Shown here: one piece after another, positions 26,316-37,182 of the stretch
How the letters are laid out: each line of letters begins with the position of its first letter
Position numbering within the stretch: position 1 is the first letter of the stretch
Assembly (NCBI RefSeq): GCF_900107595.1
Contig: NZ_FNQF01000002.1
Span: forward strand, 372,001-436,000
From: Psychroflexus halocasei
GTDB lineage: Bacteria > Bacteroidota > Bacteroidia > Flavobacteriales > Flavobacteriaceae
DNA length: 64,000 bases
Reading direction: 5' to 3'
Program-made: the position numbers and the translations under genes
Notes under the pieces: generated by a model
Told to the model about the DNA's origin: nothing
Databases searched by the model: none
The model's input: only the letters and a program-made list of their open reading frames with translations

Positions 26316-27658
26316 AGTGCTATGGTTTTTAGTAGTTTCTGAACCTCTACACCAATATCTCCTGCGCCTAGCATGAGTACAATTCTATTTTTATTTTTAA
26401 ATACTTTATCCTTTATTTCTTCTTTTTCAATTATATATTTTTCTCTTTTAATTTTATGGTATAAAAACTCTGCATTAATCCCTTCAATCGGTTCTTCACG
26501 CGCTGGATAAATTTCTAATAAATTGACTTCATCAAAACCATTTAAAACCTTTATAAACTCATCTGCAAAATCTCTTGTTCGCGTGTAAAGATGTGGTTGA
26601 AAAATAACGGATTTTTTTTCATCAGGATACAAATCATTAACCGCATCGAGAACAGCTTCAATCTCTTTTGGGTGATGTGCGTAATCATCGATTAAAACGA
26701 GTTCATCAGTGTCAATGACTTTATTAAATCGACGCTGTATGCCTTCAAAATCAGACAATGCATCAGCATAAACCTGTGCATGTTCTGGCGCATAAGAAGT
26801 TGCTAAACTCAATGCCATAGCCGAGTTTATTACATTATGTTTTCCAGGTAAATTCGACTGAATATTTCTCAATTGAATGTCTTCTGAAATATAATCGAAG
26901 TAAAAATGTCCATTTTTAATACAAATATTTTCTATATATATCTCAGTATTAATTGAATTGAGAGATATTTTCTTTCCCTCTAAATCGATTTCTTCACTGA
27001 TAAATATTTGATCTTTTGAAGAAATTTTTTGTAAGAAATCAATAAAGGTTTTTTCAAAAGCTTCTTTTGTTTCATAAATATCAAGATGATCAGGATCCAT
27101 TGCGATCACACACGCATGCGTAGGAGATAGTGACATAAAAGATCGATCAAATTCATCAGCTTCAACAACAAACACATCGCTGCCCGTTGAGATATAATTA
27201 GAATTAAAATTATTAAGAATTCCACCTAAAAAACCTGTGACTTTCAAACCTGCTTTGTAAAGCATAAATGCAAGCATAGCTGAAGTTGTGGTTTTTCCGT
27301 GTGTTCCTGCAACAGCTAATGTTGGAGTGCCTGTAGTAATTTCTCCTAAAACCTTAGCTCGTTTAAGACACTTAAAATTTTGCTCATTAAAATATATCAG
27401 TAAGGGATTATTGGCTTGTATAGCAGCTGTATAAACAACAAGTGTTTCTTCTTTGGAAAATTCTTGAAGTGCTTTTAAATTGAATTCACTTATGAACTGA
27501 ACGCCTTCTTTTTCAAGATTTTGAATTAAATCAGTTTTTGTCCTATCGTAACCTGAAACGGCAAAACCGTTTTGATTAAAATAACGTGCAAGCGAACTCA
27601 TCCCGATACCACCAATACCGATAAAGAAAATATTTTTTATGTTTTTAAAAGCACGCAT
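26312..27658 (-). CDS. murC: UDP-N-acetylmuramate--L-alanine ligase
   Basis: 448 residues. It adds L-alanine to UDP-MurNAc, the first step of peptide stem synthesis. The Rossmann-like N-terminus has IFFIGIGGIGMSSLARYF, the ATP loop is LAVAGTHGKTTTSAM, and the catalytic centre has VVEADEFDRSF and IDDYAHHPKEI, all typical of MurC. The start overlaps the last base of the murG stop codon, and the end overlaps ftsQ. Confidence 0.96.
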   Translation of the reverse strand: MRAFKNIKNIFFIGIGGIGMSSLARYFNQNGFAVSGYDRTKTDLIQNLEKEGVQFISEFNLKALQEFSKEETLVVYTAAIQANNPLLIYFNEQNFKCLKRAKVLGEITTGTPTLAVAGTHGKTTTSAMLAFMLYKAGLKVTGFLGGILNNFNSNYISTGSDVFVVEADEFDRSFMSLSPTHACVIAMDPDHLDIYETKEAFEKTFIDFLQKISSKDQIFISEEIDLEGKKISLNSINTEIYIENICIKNGHFYFDYISEDIQLRNIQSNLPGKHNVINSAMALSLATSYAPEHAQVYADALSDFEGIQRRFNKVIDTDELVLIDDYAHHPKEIEAVLDAVNDLYPDEKKSVIFQPHLYTRTRDFADEFIKVLNGFDEVNLLEIYPAREEPIEGINAEFLYHKIKREKYIIEKEEIKDKVFKNKNRIVLMLGAGDIGVEVQKLLKTIAL

Positions 27659-28755
27659 TAAGATCTTGGTTTTTCTATTCGTTCTATTTCATCCACAATT
27701 TCCTTCGTTGCATTTGGCTTAGCTAATTTTTTAAAATTATGGCTTAAGTTTTCTTGTAACTCAATGTCTGAGGTAAGCTTATGCATGATATCGTCAAATT
27801 CCTTATCAAGATTATGTTCTTCTAACATTAAAGCAGCATCTTTATCAACAATAGCTTCAGCATTTTTGACTTGATGATTCTCGGCTACATTTGGCGAAGG
27901 AATGAATAAAACAGGCTTGCCAACAATTGCTAATTCACTTACAGAACCCGCGCCTGCTCTTGAAATAATGACATCACTAGCTGCATAAGTCAGATTCATG
28001 TCTTCGATATACTTTAAGACCTTGACGCTATCGTTTTCTAAATCTTTGTAACGTTCGTAATACAACTGACCTGTTTGCCAAATCACTTGGATATGATGCG
28101 ATTGAAACCAGTTCAATTTCTCTGCAATTAATTCATTTATTCTTTGTGAGCCAAGGCTTCCGCCCACAACAAAAACAGCTTGCTGACCAGTAGATAAACC
28201 TAGTTTTTGTTTTGCTTCTTCAGAAGATAATTTCTGATTCAATAAATTTAAACGGATCGGATTTCCAGTTAATTTAATTTTTGCTTCAGGAAAATAAGCG
28301 TCCATATTCTCATAAGCAACACATATTGATTTTGCACCAGGTGCTAACCATTTATTTGTGATGCCTGCATATGAATTTTGTTCCTGTATAAGTGTCGGAA
28401 TGCTTAACCAACTCGCTGCTTTCAATGCAGCTGCAGATGCAAAACCACCTGTACCAATTGCCATTGATGGCTGAAATTTGATCATGATCGCGACGGATTG
28501 CAACAAACTAAAAATGAGTTTAAAAGGAAAAAGAAAATTCTTCAAATCAAATTTTCTTTGAATCCCACTAATCCAAAGTCCTTTAATATTATAACCTAAT
28601 TGAGGAATTTTTTCCATTTCCATTTTTCCCTTTGCCCCTATAAAAAGAAATTCAGCTTCAGGGAAACGTTTTTTAAGTTCTTCCGCGATTGCAACGGCTG
28701 GATAAATATGTCCGCCTGTGCCTCCGCCTGATATGATGTATCTATGTTTTTTCAT
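27658..28755 (-). CDS. murG: Undecaprenyl-PP-MurNAc-pentapeptide GlcNAc transferase
   Basis: 365 residues. It transfers GlcNAc to lipid I, making lipid II at the inner membrane face. The N-terminal glycine-rich loop is ISGGGTGGHIYPAVAIAEEL, a second loop is FVVGGSLGSQRINEL, and the nucleotide-sugar site has VISRAGAGSVSELAIVGKPVLFIPSP. The start overlaps the ftsW end by four bases. Confidence 0.96.
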   Translation of the reverse strand: MKKHRYIISGGGTGGHIYPAVAIAEELKKRFPEAEFLFIGAKGKMEMEKIPQLGYNIKGLWISGIQRKFDLKNFLFPFKLIFSLLQSVAIMIKFQPSMAIGTGGFASAAALKAASWLSIPTLIQEQNSYAGITNKWLAPGAKSICVAYENMDAYFPEAKIKLTGNPIRLNLLNQKLSSEEAKQKLGLSTGQQAVFVVGGSLGSQRINELIAEKLNWFQSHHIQVIWQTGQLYYERYKDLENDSVKVLKYIEDMNLTYAASDVIISRAGAGSVSELAIVGKPVLFIPSPNVAENHQVKNAEAIVDKDAALMLEEHNLDKEFDDIMHKLTSDIELQENLSHNFKKLAKPNATKEIVDEIERIEKPRS

Positions 28756-29963
28756 ACAGTTTCACTTAAAACATCTAAAGGATTTTCTTCAGATTCATTT
28801 GCTTCGGTTTCGTCATTCGTTTTTTCAGATCTGTTTGATTTTTTACTAACACTCAACATCACGCCTAAAGCAACACATGTCATCCATATAGATGAACCTC
28901 CACTACTAATGAGTGGTAGAGTTTGCCCTGTAACCGGAATCAATTCTACAGCAACACTCATGTTAATCAATGCTTGAAAAATGATTGGTAAGCCAACAGC
29001 AATCGCTAAAAGCTTGGCATAAAAACTTGATGATTTCACAACAACAATTGTAAACCTGAAAAACAAGAATAAATAAGCTAACAAAACTGAAATACCACCA
29101 ATAAGTCCAAATTCTTCAACAATAATGGCGTAAATAAAATCTGATGATGATTGTGGCAGGAAGTGTCGTTGAACACTTTTACCAGCACCTTGCCCAAAGA
29201 TTCCACCAGTTGCAATGGCAATTTTTGCTTTTTCAACTTGATATTGCTCTTCTCCAGAAGCTTCAGAAAAATTCTCAATTCGGCTTATCCACGTATCGAC
29301 TCTATTTGGAAAAAGATCTGGAAAAGCTTTAGCTGTCAGTCCAAAAATCAAGAGGAAAGCAACACTAATACCTATCACATAACCTATAAATTTCATAGGA
29401 TACTGACCTATAAAAGCCAAAATAATCACCATCATAAATATCAAAGCTGCTGTTGATAAATTGGCAGGTAAAATAAGACCTGTCACAAAAAATACAGGTA
29501 TCCATAAAAAGAATACACTTTGCTTAAAACTGATTTCTTTATCTTTATATTTAGCGAGATACCGCGCTACATACATCAATAAAACAACTGACGCTAAACT
29601 TGAAGTTTGAAACGAAAGGTTGACATAAGGCACAAAAATCCATCGACTTGCATTCGCGCCGCCAATTGTTGTTCCTTGCGTTAATGTTATCACTAATAAT
29701 AAGATGACAAAAGGAATCATGATCATCGAGATCCCTTTGAAATAATGGTAAGGGACACGGTGAAAGAAATAAATTAGTGCAAAGCCTAAACTGAGATGTA
29801 CCAAATGCTTTAAAACATAAGAAAATGTGTTTCCATCGCCTCCGTTGATATATGCAAGATTACTACTTGCACTAAAAACAGGAACGATAGAAAATAAAGC
29901 CAGGATGGCAACAACTGCCCAAATAGCTCGATCTCCTTCAATATTTTTCAAAAACTTTAGCAC
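28752..29963 (-). CDS. ftsW: FtsW/RodA-type peptidoglycan glycosyltransferase
   Basis: 403 residues with about ten membrane segments, a SEDS-family polymerase that assembles septal glycan strands from lipid II together with FtsI. Conserved spots include the segment FAEASGEEQYQ...GGIFGQGAGKSVQRHFLPQSSSDFIYAIIVEE and the final GQTLPLISSGGSS. Location between murD and murG supports FtsW rather than RodA. The 30-residue cytoplasmic tail is acidic. Confidence 0.94.
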   Translation of the reverse strand: MLKFLKNIEGDRAIWAVVAILALFSIVPVFSASSNLAYINGGDGNTFSYVLKHLVHLSLGFALIYFFHRVPYHYFKGISMIMIPFVILLLVITLTQGTTIGGANASRWIFVPYVNLSFQTSSLASVVLLMYVARYLAKYKDKEISFKQSVFFLWIPVFFVTGLILPANLSTAALIFMMVIILAFIGQYPMKFIGYVIGISVAFLLIFGLTAKAFPDLFPNRVDTWISRIENFSEASGEEQYQVEKAKIAIATGGIFGQGAGKSVQRHFLPQSSSDFIYAIIVEEFGLIGGISVLLAYLFLFFRFTIVVVKSSSFYAKLLAIAVGLPIIFQALINMSVAVELIPVTGQTLPLISSGGSSIWMTCVALGVMLSVSKKSNRSEKTNDETEANESEENPLDVLSETV

Positions 29964-29973
29964 CTCTTATATG

Positions 29974-31314
29974 TTATAAATTATTCACTACTTTCTTAAA
30001 TTGATTTCCACGATCTTCATAATTTTCAAACAAATCAAAACTAGCACAAGCTGGTGAAAGCAACACTGCATCACCTGTTACAGCAAAATGTTGAGCTGCC
30101 AAAACCGCTTCTTCCATTGAATCTGTTTCAATCACATCATCAACGCTTTTTCCAAAAGCTTCAATAATTTTTGAATTATCTAAACCAAGACACACGATTG
30201 CTTTGACTTTATGATTCACTAAATTCAGTAAGTCTTTGTAAGCATTACCTTTATCAACACCACCAACTATCCAAACTGTTGGTTTTGTCATACTATCTAA
30301 AGCATAAAAAGTTGCGTTGATATTCGTTGCTTTTGAATCATTGATGTATGACACATTTTCAAATTTGCGGACATCTTCCAAACGGTGTTCAACACCTTTA
30401 AAGCTTTCCATACTTTCACGAATTGTTTGTTTTCTAATTTTCAACAAACGTGCTGCAGCTGATGCAGCCATTGCGTTTTGTGCGTTATGCGCACCTTTAA
30501 CGTTTAAATTATCTACTGACATACTAAATGACTTATCTAAGGGTAAATTGATTTGTATTTTATTATTTTCTATAAATGCTGACAGATCTTGCTGAAGATG
30601 TGTTCGGCTAAACGGAATCATTTGCACCGGGACATTGATTTGATTCAAGTATTCTGTAATCGATTTTTCATCTTTATTATAAATGAAAAAATCTTCAGAG
30701 GTTTGATTTTTTAAAATTCTAAATTTCGAGGCTCTGTAAAGTTCAAAACTGTCTTCATATCGATCTAAGTGATCAGGCGTTATTGAAGTTAAAATTGATA
30801 TATGCGGCTTAAAAGTCACACAACCATCGAGTTGAAAACTGCTGATTTCAAGAACATAATTATCAGCTTTTTGGGTAGCTAAATGCATTGCAAAACTATC
30901 GCCGACATTGCCTGCCATGGCAACAGATAATCCAGCAGATTTCAAAATATGATAAACCATTTTTGTGACTGTGGTCTTTCCGTTTGAACCTGTAATGGCA
31001 ATGATTTTAGCATCACAATATCTGAAGCCAAATTCTATTTCTGAGATCACTTCTATGCCTGCTTTGATAGAATCTTTAATCAAAGCAACAGAATCAGGGA
31101 TTCCAGGACTTTTGACAATTAAATCAGCTTCTGAAATTCGCTCTTTATTATGTTGTCCTTCTTCAAAAGAGATATCATATTCTTGAAGTAAGTTTTTATA
31201 CTTATTCTTTAATTGATTTCGATCAGATAAAAACACATCGTACCCCTTCACCTGCCCCAATATTGCAGCACCAACTCCACTTTCTCCTCCACCAAGTACA
31301 ACGAGCTTTTTCAT
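29974..31314 (-). CDS. murD: UDP-N-acetylmuramoylalanine--D-glutamate ligase
   Basis: 446 residues. It adds D-glutamate to UDP-MurNAc-L-Ala in the cytoplasm. The N-terminal motif is VVLGGGESGVGAAILG, the ATP loop IAITGSNGKTTVTKM, and later motifs are ITPDHLDRY and INDSKATNINATFYAL, the MurD-specific lysine and Asn region. It overlaps the mraY stop codon by one base. Confidence 0.96.
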   Translation of the reverse strand: MKKLVVLGGGESGVGAAILGQVKGYDVFLSDRNQLKNKYKNLLQEYDISFEEGQHNKERISEADLIVKSPGIPDSVALIKDSIKAGIEVISEIEFGFRYCDAKIIAITGSNGKTTVTKMVYHILKSAGLSVAMAGNVGDSFAMHLATQKADNYVLEISSFQLDGCVTFKPHISILTSITPDHLDRYEDSFELYRASKFRILKNQTSEDFFIYNKDEKSITEYLNQINVPVQMIPFSRTHLQQDLSAFIENNKIQINLPLDKSFSMSVDNLNVKGAHNAQNAMAASAAARLLKIRKQTIRESMESFKGVEHRLEDVRKFENVSYINDSKATNINATFYALDSMTKPTVWIVGGVDKGNAYKDLLNLVNHKVKAIVCLGLDNSKIIEAFGKSVDDVIETDSMEEAVLAAQHFAVTGDAVLLSPACASFDLFENYEDRGNQFKKVVNNL

Positions 31315-32531
31315 TATCTAATTTTTAGTGTTACAATTGTAATCACAGCTAATAAGATTCCGATAATCCAAAAGCGCACAACAATTTTACTTTCATGAAA
31401 TCCAAGTTTTTGGTAATGGTGATGCAAAGGCGACATTAAGAAAACACGTCGGCCTTCACCAAATCTTTTTCGTGTATATTTAAACCAACCTACCTGAAGA
31501 ACAACAGATAAATTTTCTATAAAAAATATACCACATAATATCGGAATTAAAAGTTCTTTACGTGTTGCAATTGCAATCACAGCAATGATTCCACCAATGG
31601 TTAAACTCCCCGTATCGCCCATAAAAATTTGAGCTGGATACGTATTATACCACAAGAAACCAATTAAAGCACCAACAAAAGCAGCGATATAAATCGTCAT
31701 TTCGCCAGATCGCGGAATGTACATGACATCGAGATAATCTGAAAAAATAAGGTTACCCGAAACCCATGCAAAAATACCTAAGGTAAGAACTATGATTGCC
31801 GAGCTTCCTGCTGCTAAGCCATCAACACCATCTGTGAGATTAGCTCCATTGGAAACAGCCGTGACAATAAAGATGACAATTGGTATGAAAATAATCCAAG
31901 CATAAGCGCCTAAATCTTCTGAAATCCAAGTCAATGCTTTTGAATAATCAAGTTCATTATTTTTAACAAAAGGAATTGTTGTCGTTGTTGACTTCACTTC
32001 ATTGGCTTGTTCAATTTTAGTTTCTTCAACTGTATTTTTGATCACTTTGGCTTCACGCACGGTGACATCGTCATGAAAATACATAGTTGCACCAACGATT
32101 AAGCCTAAACCAATTTGCCCTATAACTTTAAATTTCCCTTTTAAACCTTCTTTATTCTTTTTAAAAGTTTTGATGTAATCATCTAAAAAACCGATTGCTC
32201 CCATCCATAAAGTTGTGATGATGAGCAAAATGATGTAAATATTATCAAGCTGATTGAATAATAAAACGGGAATTAAAGTCGCAATAATAATTATCAAGCC
32301 TCCCATTGTTGGTGTTCCTGCTTTTTCAACTTGACCTTGTAACCCAAGTTCACGAACACTTTCGCCAATTTGTTTTCTTTGTAAAAACAAAATAATACGT
32401 TTACCAAAAATCGTTGAAATCAAGAGTGCAAAAATCAATGCAAATGCAGCCCTAAATGAAATATATTGAAACAATCTTGCGCCTGGCAAGTTGTAATTCT
32501 CTTCTATAAAATCAAATAAATAATAGAGCAT
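31314..32531 (-). CDS. mraY: Phospho-MurNAc-pentapeptide transferase
   Basis: 405 residues with about ten membrane segments. It transfers phospho-MurNAc-pentapeptide to undecaprenyl phosphate, forming lipid I. Active-site motifs are GFLDDYIK (Asp pair), [12 protein letters not shown], and [17 protein letters not shown] (histidine motif). It is about 45 residues longer than E. coli MraY because of an insertion around residues 155-205 ([15 protein letters not shown] onwards) in an extracytoplasmic loop, a length I recall as common in Bacteroidota. Confidence 0.96.
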   Translation of the reverse strand: MLYYLFDFIEENYNLPGARLFQYISFRAAFALIFALLISTIFGKRIILFLQRKQIGESVRELGLQGQVEKAGTPTMGGLIIIIATLIPVLLFNQLDNIYIILLIITTLWMGAIGFLDDYIKTFKKNKEGLKGKFKVIGQIGLGLIVGATMYFHDDVTVREAKVIKNTVEETKIEQANEVKSTTTTIPFVKNNELDYSKALTWISEDLGAYAWIIFIPIVIFIVTAVSNGANLTDGVDGLAAGSSAIIVLTLGIFAWVSGNLIFSDYLDVMYIPRSGEMTIYIAAFVGALIGFLWYNTYPAQIFMGDTGSLTIGGIIAVIAIATRKELLIPILCGIFFIENLSVVLQVGWFKYTRKRFGEGRRVFLMSPLHHHYQKLGFHESKIVVRFWIIGILLAVITIVTLKIR

Positions 32532-32533
32532 GA

Positions 32534-34000
32534 TTAAAGATTAAAAAGTTTAAAATTAGTTGTCACATGCTCAACATCATCAAAGTCATTTTTAACGCCA
32601 TTGACATCTTGATAAGTTTCGTGTCCTTTTCCAGCAATAAGAATAATATCGTTTGCTTGAGCCATTTTACAAGCCGTTTTTATCGCCTGACCTCTGTCTG
32701 TTATTCTGATATATTTTGAAGTGTTTTGTGCTTCAACGCCAGCTTCAACATCATCGATTATTTCGTCTGGATTTTCAAAACGTGGATTGTCACTAGTAAA
32801 TATCACTTGTGTGCTTAAACTCGTCGCGATATTTCCCATCACAGGACGTTTTGTTTTATCTCGATTTCCGCCACAACCAACAATTGTTGTGAGTGTTTCG
32901 TTATTTGTACGAATAGAATTGAGTGTTTTTAACACGTTTTCTAAAGCATCTGGTGTATGCGCATAATCAACAACGGCATGAACTTTCTTTTTAGGAGAAA
33001 CAAGATGTTGAAAACGACCAGCTACTGGTTCTAATTTTGTTAATGCTTCAACAATTTCAAGTTCTGATAAATCAAACTGTGACGCAACTGCGTAAACTGC
33101 TAGAAGATTATAAACATTAAAATCTCCGATGAATCTCGACCAAACTTCAAGGCCATTTAATTCTAATTTTAAACCTTCAAAACTTTTTTCTAAAATTTTA
33201 GCCCTAAAATCTGCAATGGTTTTAATCCCATAGAAAACTTTTTTTGCAGAGGTGTTTTGTAAAATGAATTCACCATTTTTATCATCTTTATTACTGACCG
33301 CAACAGCAGTTTTTGGAAGTTGATCGAAAAGTCGTTTTTTGACATCGCGATATTCAGCAAATGAATGATGATAATCAAGGTGATCATGAGATAAATTCGT
33401 AAAAGCAGCGACATCAAAGTCTAAACCTAGAGTTCTTTTTTGATCGATTCCGTGTGAGCTCACTTCCATAAAACAATATTCAACACCAGCATCAACCATA
33501 TCTCTCATGTGCTTATTGATTGTTAATGAATCAGGTGTTGTTAATGAAGTTGAAATAGATTTCTCATTAATTTTAATCACAACGGTTGAAATCAAACCCA
33601 CTGGAAATCCAAGGTTTTGAAACAATTGATACATCAAACTCGTCGTTGTTGTTTTTCCGTTGGTTCCTGTCACACCGATTAATTTCAAAGACTTTGAAGG
33701 AGAATCGTAATAATGATTTGCCATATAAGCCAAAGCTTGACGAGAGTCATTCACCCTAACATAAGTCACATCATTCGAGATGTTTTTCGGCATTTCTTCA
33801 CAAATTACTGCAGTCGCACCAAGCTCAACAGCTTTTTCTATAAAATCATGTCCATTTGCTTTCTCGCCATCAATTGCTACAAAACAATCATTGGTTTTGA
33901 TTTCACGAGAATCAAAATGTATGGCATTGATGTCTTGATCTGTTCGACCGATAACTTCTTCAAGAGAAACTCTATATAATATGTCTTTTAATTGTTTCAA
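32534..34000 (-). CDS. murE: UDP-MurNAc-tripeptide synthetase (meso-DAP adding)
   Basis: 488 residues. It adds the third amino acid to the peptide stem. The ATP loop is [17 protein letters not shown]; the substrate-specificity motif is DNPR ([10 protein letters not shown]), which indicates meso-diaminopimelate rather than lysine. The first base after the gene continues directly into mraY spacing of two bases, and the start overlaps ftsI by four bases. Confidence 0.96.
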   Translation of the reverse strand: MKQLKDILYRVSLEEVIGRTDQDINAIHFDSREIKTNDCFVAIDGEKANGHDFIEKAVELGATAVICEEMPKNISNDVTYVRVNDSRQALAYMANHYYDSPSKSLKLIGVTGTNGKTTTTSLMYQLFQNLGFPVGLISTVVIKINEKSISTSLTTPDSLTINKHMRDMVDAGVEYCFMEVSSHGIDQKRTLGLDFDVAAFTNLSHDHLDYHHSFAEYRDVKKRLFDQLPKTAVAVSNKDDKNGEFILQNTSAKKVFYGIKTIADFRAKILEKSFEGLKLELNGLEVWSRFIGDFNVYNLLAVYAVASQFDLSELEIVEALTKLEPVAGRFQHLVSPKKKVHAVVDYAHTPDALENVLKTLNSIRTNNETLTTIVGCGGNRDKTKRPVMGNIATSLSTQVIFTSDNPRFENPDEIIDDVEAGVEAQNTSKYIRITDRGQAIKTACKMAQANDIILIAGKGHETYQDVNGVKNDFDDVEHVTTNFKLFNL

Positions 34001-35961
34001 CCTAAAATTAAATTTATTTGTGTTTGAGATTTGATTTTTGTTCCTGCTGAAATAGATTGCTTCACGACTTTCCCTTCGCCGATTAGCTTTACATTAAGAC
34101 CATTATTTTCCAAAATAGAAATGGCATCCATTGCTGGCATTCCGACTAAATTTGGCATAATGGTTTTATACTTTCTAGCTATTTCATTGTAATTATCTGA
34201 TGATTCTTCTTCTTTTAATGAAGCAAATTGAACTTTTTCAATTTCATCAACCAATGGCGTATCGGAATAAATTTTCTTAGCAATACTTTTAAAAACAGGT
34301 GCTGCTACTTTACTTCCATAATAACCTATTTTCGGATTTGGTTTATGAATGACGATAATGCATGAATATTTTGGTTCGTCTGCTGGGAAATAACCTGCAA
34401 AAGAAGAGATGTATTTCCCTGAACCCTTCCAGTATTCAGTTTGACATGTGCCAGTTTTGCCTGCCATTGAGAAAGCTTCTGAGTAAATTCCTTCAGCAGT
34501 TCCTCGCTCAACAGCATTTTGCAAAATATTTCTTGCTTGTTTAGCTGTTTCTTCGGAGCAAACACTTCCTGAAATAATTGGCTCTTCATAGCTTTCAATA
34601 ATTCGATCACGATCTCTAACTGATTTAATAAATTTTGGTTTGACCAACATTCCATCATTTGCAATGGCATTATAAAAAGTTAATGTTTGTAAAGCCGTCA
34701 GCGAAACACCATATCCAAAAGACATCCACGGTAGAGTTGTTCCATACCAATTTGCATCATCAGGATGTGGTATATGCGGGTGTCCTTCTCCTTTTATTTG
34801 CAAACCTATTTTCTCATCTAATCCCATCATTTTTAAACGATTAGAGAATTGCTCTGGTTTGTCTTTATAATTGTTATAAATCATTTTTGCAAAAGCCGTG
34901 TTTGAAGATAACTCCAAAGCACGAGCAACAGAAATTTCACCATAACCACCCAAACGTGAATCTGTGACCACACGATCAAAATATTTAATACGCCCTTTTT
35001 CAGTGTCAATAACAGTGCTCGTGTCAACAACTTTATCCTCTAAAGCTGCAACTAAACTCATTAATTTAAAAGTTGAGCCTGGTTCATGCGTTTCGTAAAC
35101 AGCGTAATTTCTTTTTTCATAATATTTACCGAACTCTTTGCTCATCCCTAGGTTGGCGATCGCCTTTATTTCACCAGTTTTGGTTTCCATCACAATAGCA
35201 GTTCCGTGATCAGCTTCAAAAGCTTCAAGTTGTTTCAGCAAAGCATGATGTGTAATATCTTGAATGTTCACATCAATTGTCGTAACAACATCAAGACCAT
35301 CAACTGGTTCTATTTGATTTATATCTGTAATAGGTTTCCATTGACCTTTTGCTATTTTCTGTTTTAAACGTTGCCCTTTTTCTCCTTGTAAATAATCTTC
35401 AAAAGCACCTTCTAAGCCAACATTATTGTAGCCAACAGTTCTTTTTCCAACTTTCCCAAGTGGATATTCACGTACTGTAGATTGCTCAGCGATAAATCCG
35501 CCTTTATAGGCACCGAGATTAAACATCGGTAAGCTTTTCACTTTTAAATACGCAGAATAATCAAGGTTTTTTGCAATAAAAACGTAACGGTTATTGAGCT
35601 GACGTGCCTTCTTGAACTTTACTTGATAATGATTTGAAGAACGAGGAAAAATTTCTGCTAAACCATCTGCTAAAGGTTTAAGATATTTTTTGAAATCAGC
35701 ATCTGAAACAGAAATTGGATCAAAACGGATTTCATACTTTGTGACAGAAGTTGCTAACAGATTCATTTTTGAATCATAAACATTACCGCGATTTGGATCA
35801 ATTGTAAAAGTGCGATATACTGTACTTTGGGCTAAGTCTTCATATTTATCACCTTCGACAAATTGAATTGTAAAAAGCTTATAAACGATCAGCACTGCCA
35901 CTGCAAAAAATACAGCAAGAACAATGAAATAACGTTTGATTATGTGCTTTTCTTTATTCAT
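33997..35961 (-). CDS. ftsI: Penicillin-binding protein, septal transpeptidase FtsI
   Basis: 654 residues from the ATG at 35961 (MNKEKHIIKRYF), just before the membrane segment; a longer frame to 36021 would overlap ftsL far more and is less likely. It crosslinks septal peptidoglycan. Domains: one N-terminal membrane segment (about 12-32), a pedestal domain, a transpeptidase domain with active-site Ser in PGSTFKLM, SSNTAF and GKTGTC, then a single C-terminal PASTA domain starting at MPNLVGMPAMDA. PASTA on FtsI is usual in Bacteroidota as I recall. It overlaps ftsL by eight bases. Confidence 0.95.
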   Translation of the reverse strand: MNKEKHIIKRYFIVLAVFFAVAVLIVYKLFTIQFVEGDKYEDLAQSTVYRTFTIDPNRGNVYDSKMNLLATSVTKYEIRFDPISVSDADFKKYLKPLADGLAEIFPRSSNHYQVKFKKARQLNNRYVFIAKNLDYSAYLKVKSLPMFNLGAYKGGFIAEQSTVREYPLGKVGKRTVGYNNVGLEGAFEDYLQGEKGQRLKQKIAKGQWKPITDINQIEPVDGLDVVTTIDVNIQDITHHALLKQLEAFEADHGTAIVMETKTGEIKAIANLGMSKEFGKYYEKRNYAVYETHEPGSTFKLMSLVAALEDKVVDTSTVIDTEKGRIKYFDRVVTDSRLGGYGEISVARALELSSNTAFAKMIYNNYKDKPEQFSNRLKMMGLDEKIGLQIKGEGHPHIPHPDDANWYGTTLPWMSFGYGVSLTALQTLTFYNAIANDGMLVKPKFIKSVRDRDRIIESYEEPIISGSVCSEETAKQARNILQNAVERGTAEGIYSEAFSMAGKTGTCQTEYWKGSGKYISSFAGYFPADEPKYSCIIVIHKPNPKIGYYGSKVAAPVFKSIAKKIYSDTPLVDEIEKVQFASLKEEESSDNYNEIARKYKTIMPNLVGMPAMDAISILENNGLNVKLIGEGKVVKQSISAGTKIKSQTQINLILG

Positions 35962-36274
35962 CTTCTGACTTAACGACAATTTTGTAAGCTGGTTTAAGCG
36001 ACGTGTAAATTCCCCTTTCACTCATCATATCAGCTATATTTGACTCCATTTTCAAACGCATCAAGCGTTTTCTTGTATCAACAAATTCACTTCTTAATTC
36101 TTGCAATTCTTGATTGAGCTCTGCAACTTCATAAACTTTCTGTTCTGCTTGATGAGAACTCGCAATCATGATCATTGCTAAAACAGTGATATACACAATA
36201 AAAACCCATGTTTTCAATGAATCTTTACTGGTTAAAAAATCTCCTTTTAAAAAAGAAAAAAAACCATCTTGCAT
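35954..36274 (-). CDS. ftsL: FtsL-like cell division protein
   Basis: 106 residues: a short cytoplasmic N-terminus, one membrane segment (about 23-42), then a coiled coil (QKVYEVAELNQELQELRSEF). This small bitopic shape and the position between rsmH and ftsI identify FtsL, which forms a complex with FtsQ and FtsB to activate FtsW/FtsI. Sequence identity across phyla is low. Confidence 0.85.
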   Translation of the reverse strand: MQDGFFSFLKGDFLTSKDSLKTWVFIVYITVLAMIMIASSHQAEQKVYEVAELNQELQELRSEFVDTRKRLMRLKMESNIADMMSERGIYTSLKPAYKIVVKSEDE

Positions 36275-36276
36275 AC

Positions 36277-37182
36277 TTATACTTTTTCTGCAATACGAAG
36301 CTTTGCGCTTCTTGCTCGATTATTTTCTAAAATTTCGTTTTCTTGAGGAACAATTAATTTCCCCACCTTTTTAAGAGGTGCTAAATTATTACCATAAAAA
36401 TCTTTTTGAACCTGACCGGAAAAGTTTCCATCTCTTATAAAACGCTTAACCAACCTATCTTCTAATGAATGATATGTGATACAACTCAAGCGACCTCCTT
36501 GAGATAAAACATCTGGAGTTTGCTCAAGAAATTCTTCAAGCGCCAGCATTTCTTGATTGACTTCAATGCGAATGCCTTGATATATTTGTGCTAAAAATTT
36601 ATTTATTTTCGTTTTTGGTAACAGAGGCTCAACAATTGAATTGAGCTGCGTTGTCGTTTGTATTTTTTCATTTTGTCTAGCTTGAGAAATAACACGAGCC
36701 AATTTATGCGCCATTTTTAATTCGCTATAGCGTCTGAAAACACGTGTCAACTCTTCTTCCTCATATTCATTAATAAGTTCAGTAGCGCTCAATTCTGCAT
36801 TTTGATTCATTCTCATATCAAGACTTCCTTCAAAACGGGTTGAAAAACCTCTTTCTGCTTTATCGAATTGATGAGAAGACACACCAAAATCAGCTAAAAT
36901 CCCATCAACTTTTTTGACTTTATAAAATTTCAAAAAACGATTGATATGTCTAAAATTCGCTTCAATTAATTCAAATCTAGGATCATCTATTTTATTCAAA
37001 ACAGCATCTTGATCTTGATCAAAAGCATATAATTTTCCCTCATCACCTAAGCGTGATAAAATTTCACGTGAATGTCCGCCACCTCCAAAAGTAACATCAA
37101 CGTAAACGCCATCTGGCTTAATCGCCAAAGCATCGATTGATTCTTTAAGCAAAACTGGTATGTGATATGCTTTATTCGTCAT
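36277..37182 (-). CDS. rsmH: 16S rRNA (cytosine1402-N4)-methyltransferase
   Basis: 301 residues. It methylates N4 of C1402 in 16S rRNA near the P site. The SAM-binding motif is YVDVTFGGGGHSREIL; the characteristic GILADFGVSSHQFDKAERGFS and ITYHSLEDRLVKRFI are present. The start overlaps the end of mraZ by 11 bases, as in many dcw clusters. Confidence 0.96.
   Translation of the reverse strand: MTNKAYHIPVLLKESIDALAIKPDGVYVDVTFGGGGHSREILSRLGDEGKLYAFDQDQDAVLNKIDDPRFELIEANFRHINRFLKFYKVKKVDGILADFGVSSHQFDKAERGFSTRFEGSLDMRMNQNAELSATELINEYEEEELTRVFRRYSELKMAHKLARVISQARQNEKIQTTTQLNSIVEPLLPKTKINKFLAQIYQGIRIEVNQEMLALEEFLEQTPDVLSQGGRLSCITYHSLEDRLVKRFIRDGNFSGQVQKDFYGNNLAPLKKVGKLIVPQENEILENNRARSAKLRIAEKV

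Noticed and set aside
33997-36021. Longer FtsI start at 36021
   Set aside because: It would overlap ftsL by 68 bases and put 20 extra residues in front of the normal N-terminus; the ATG at 35961 precedes the membrane segment directly.
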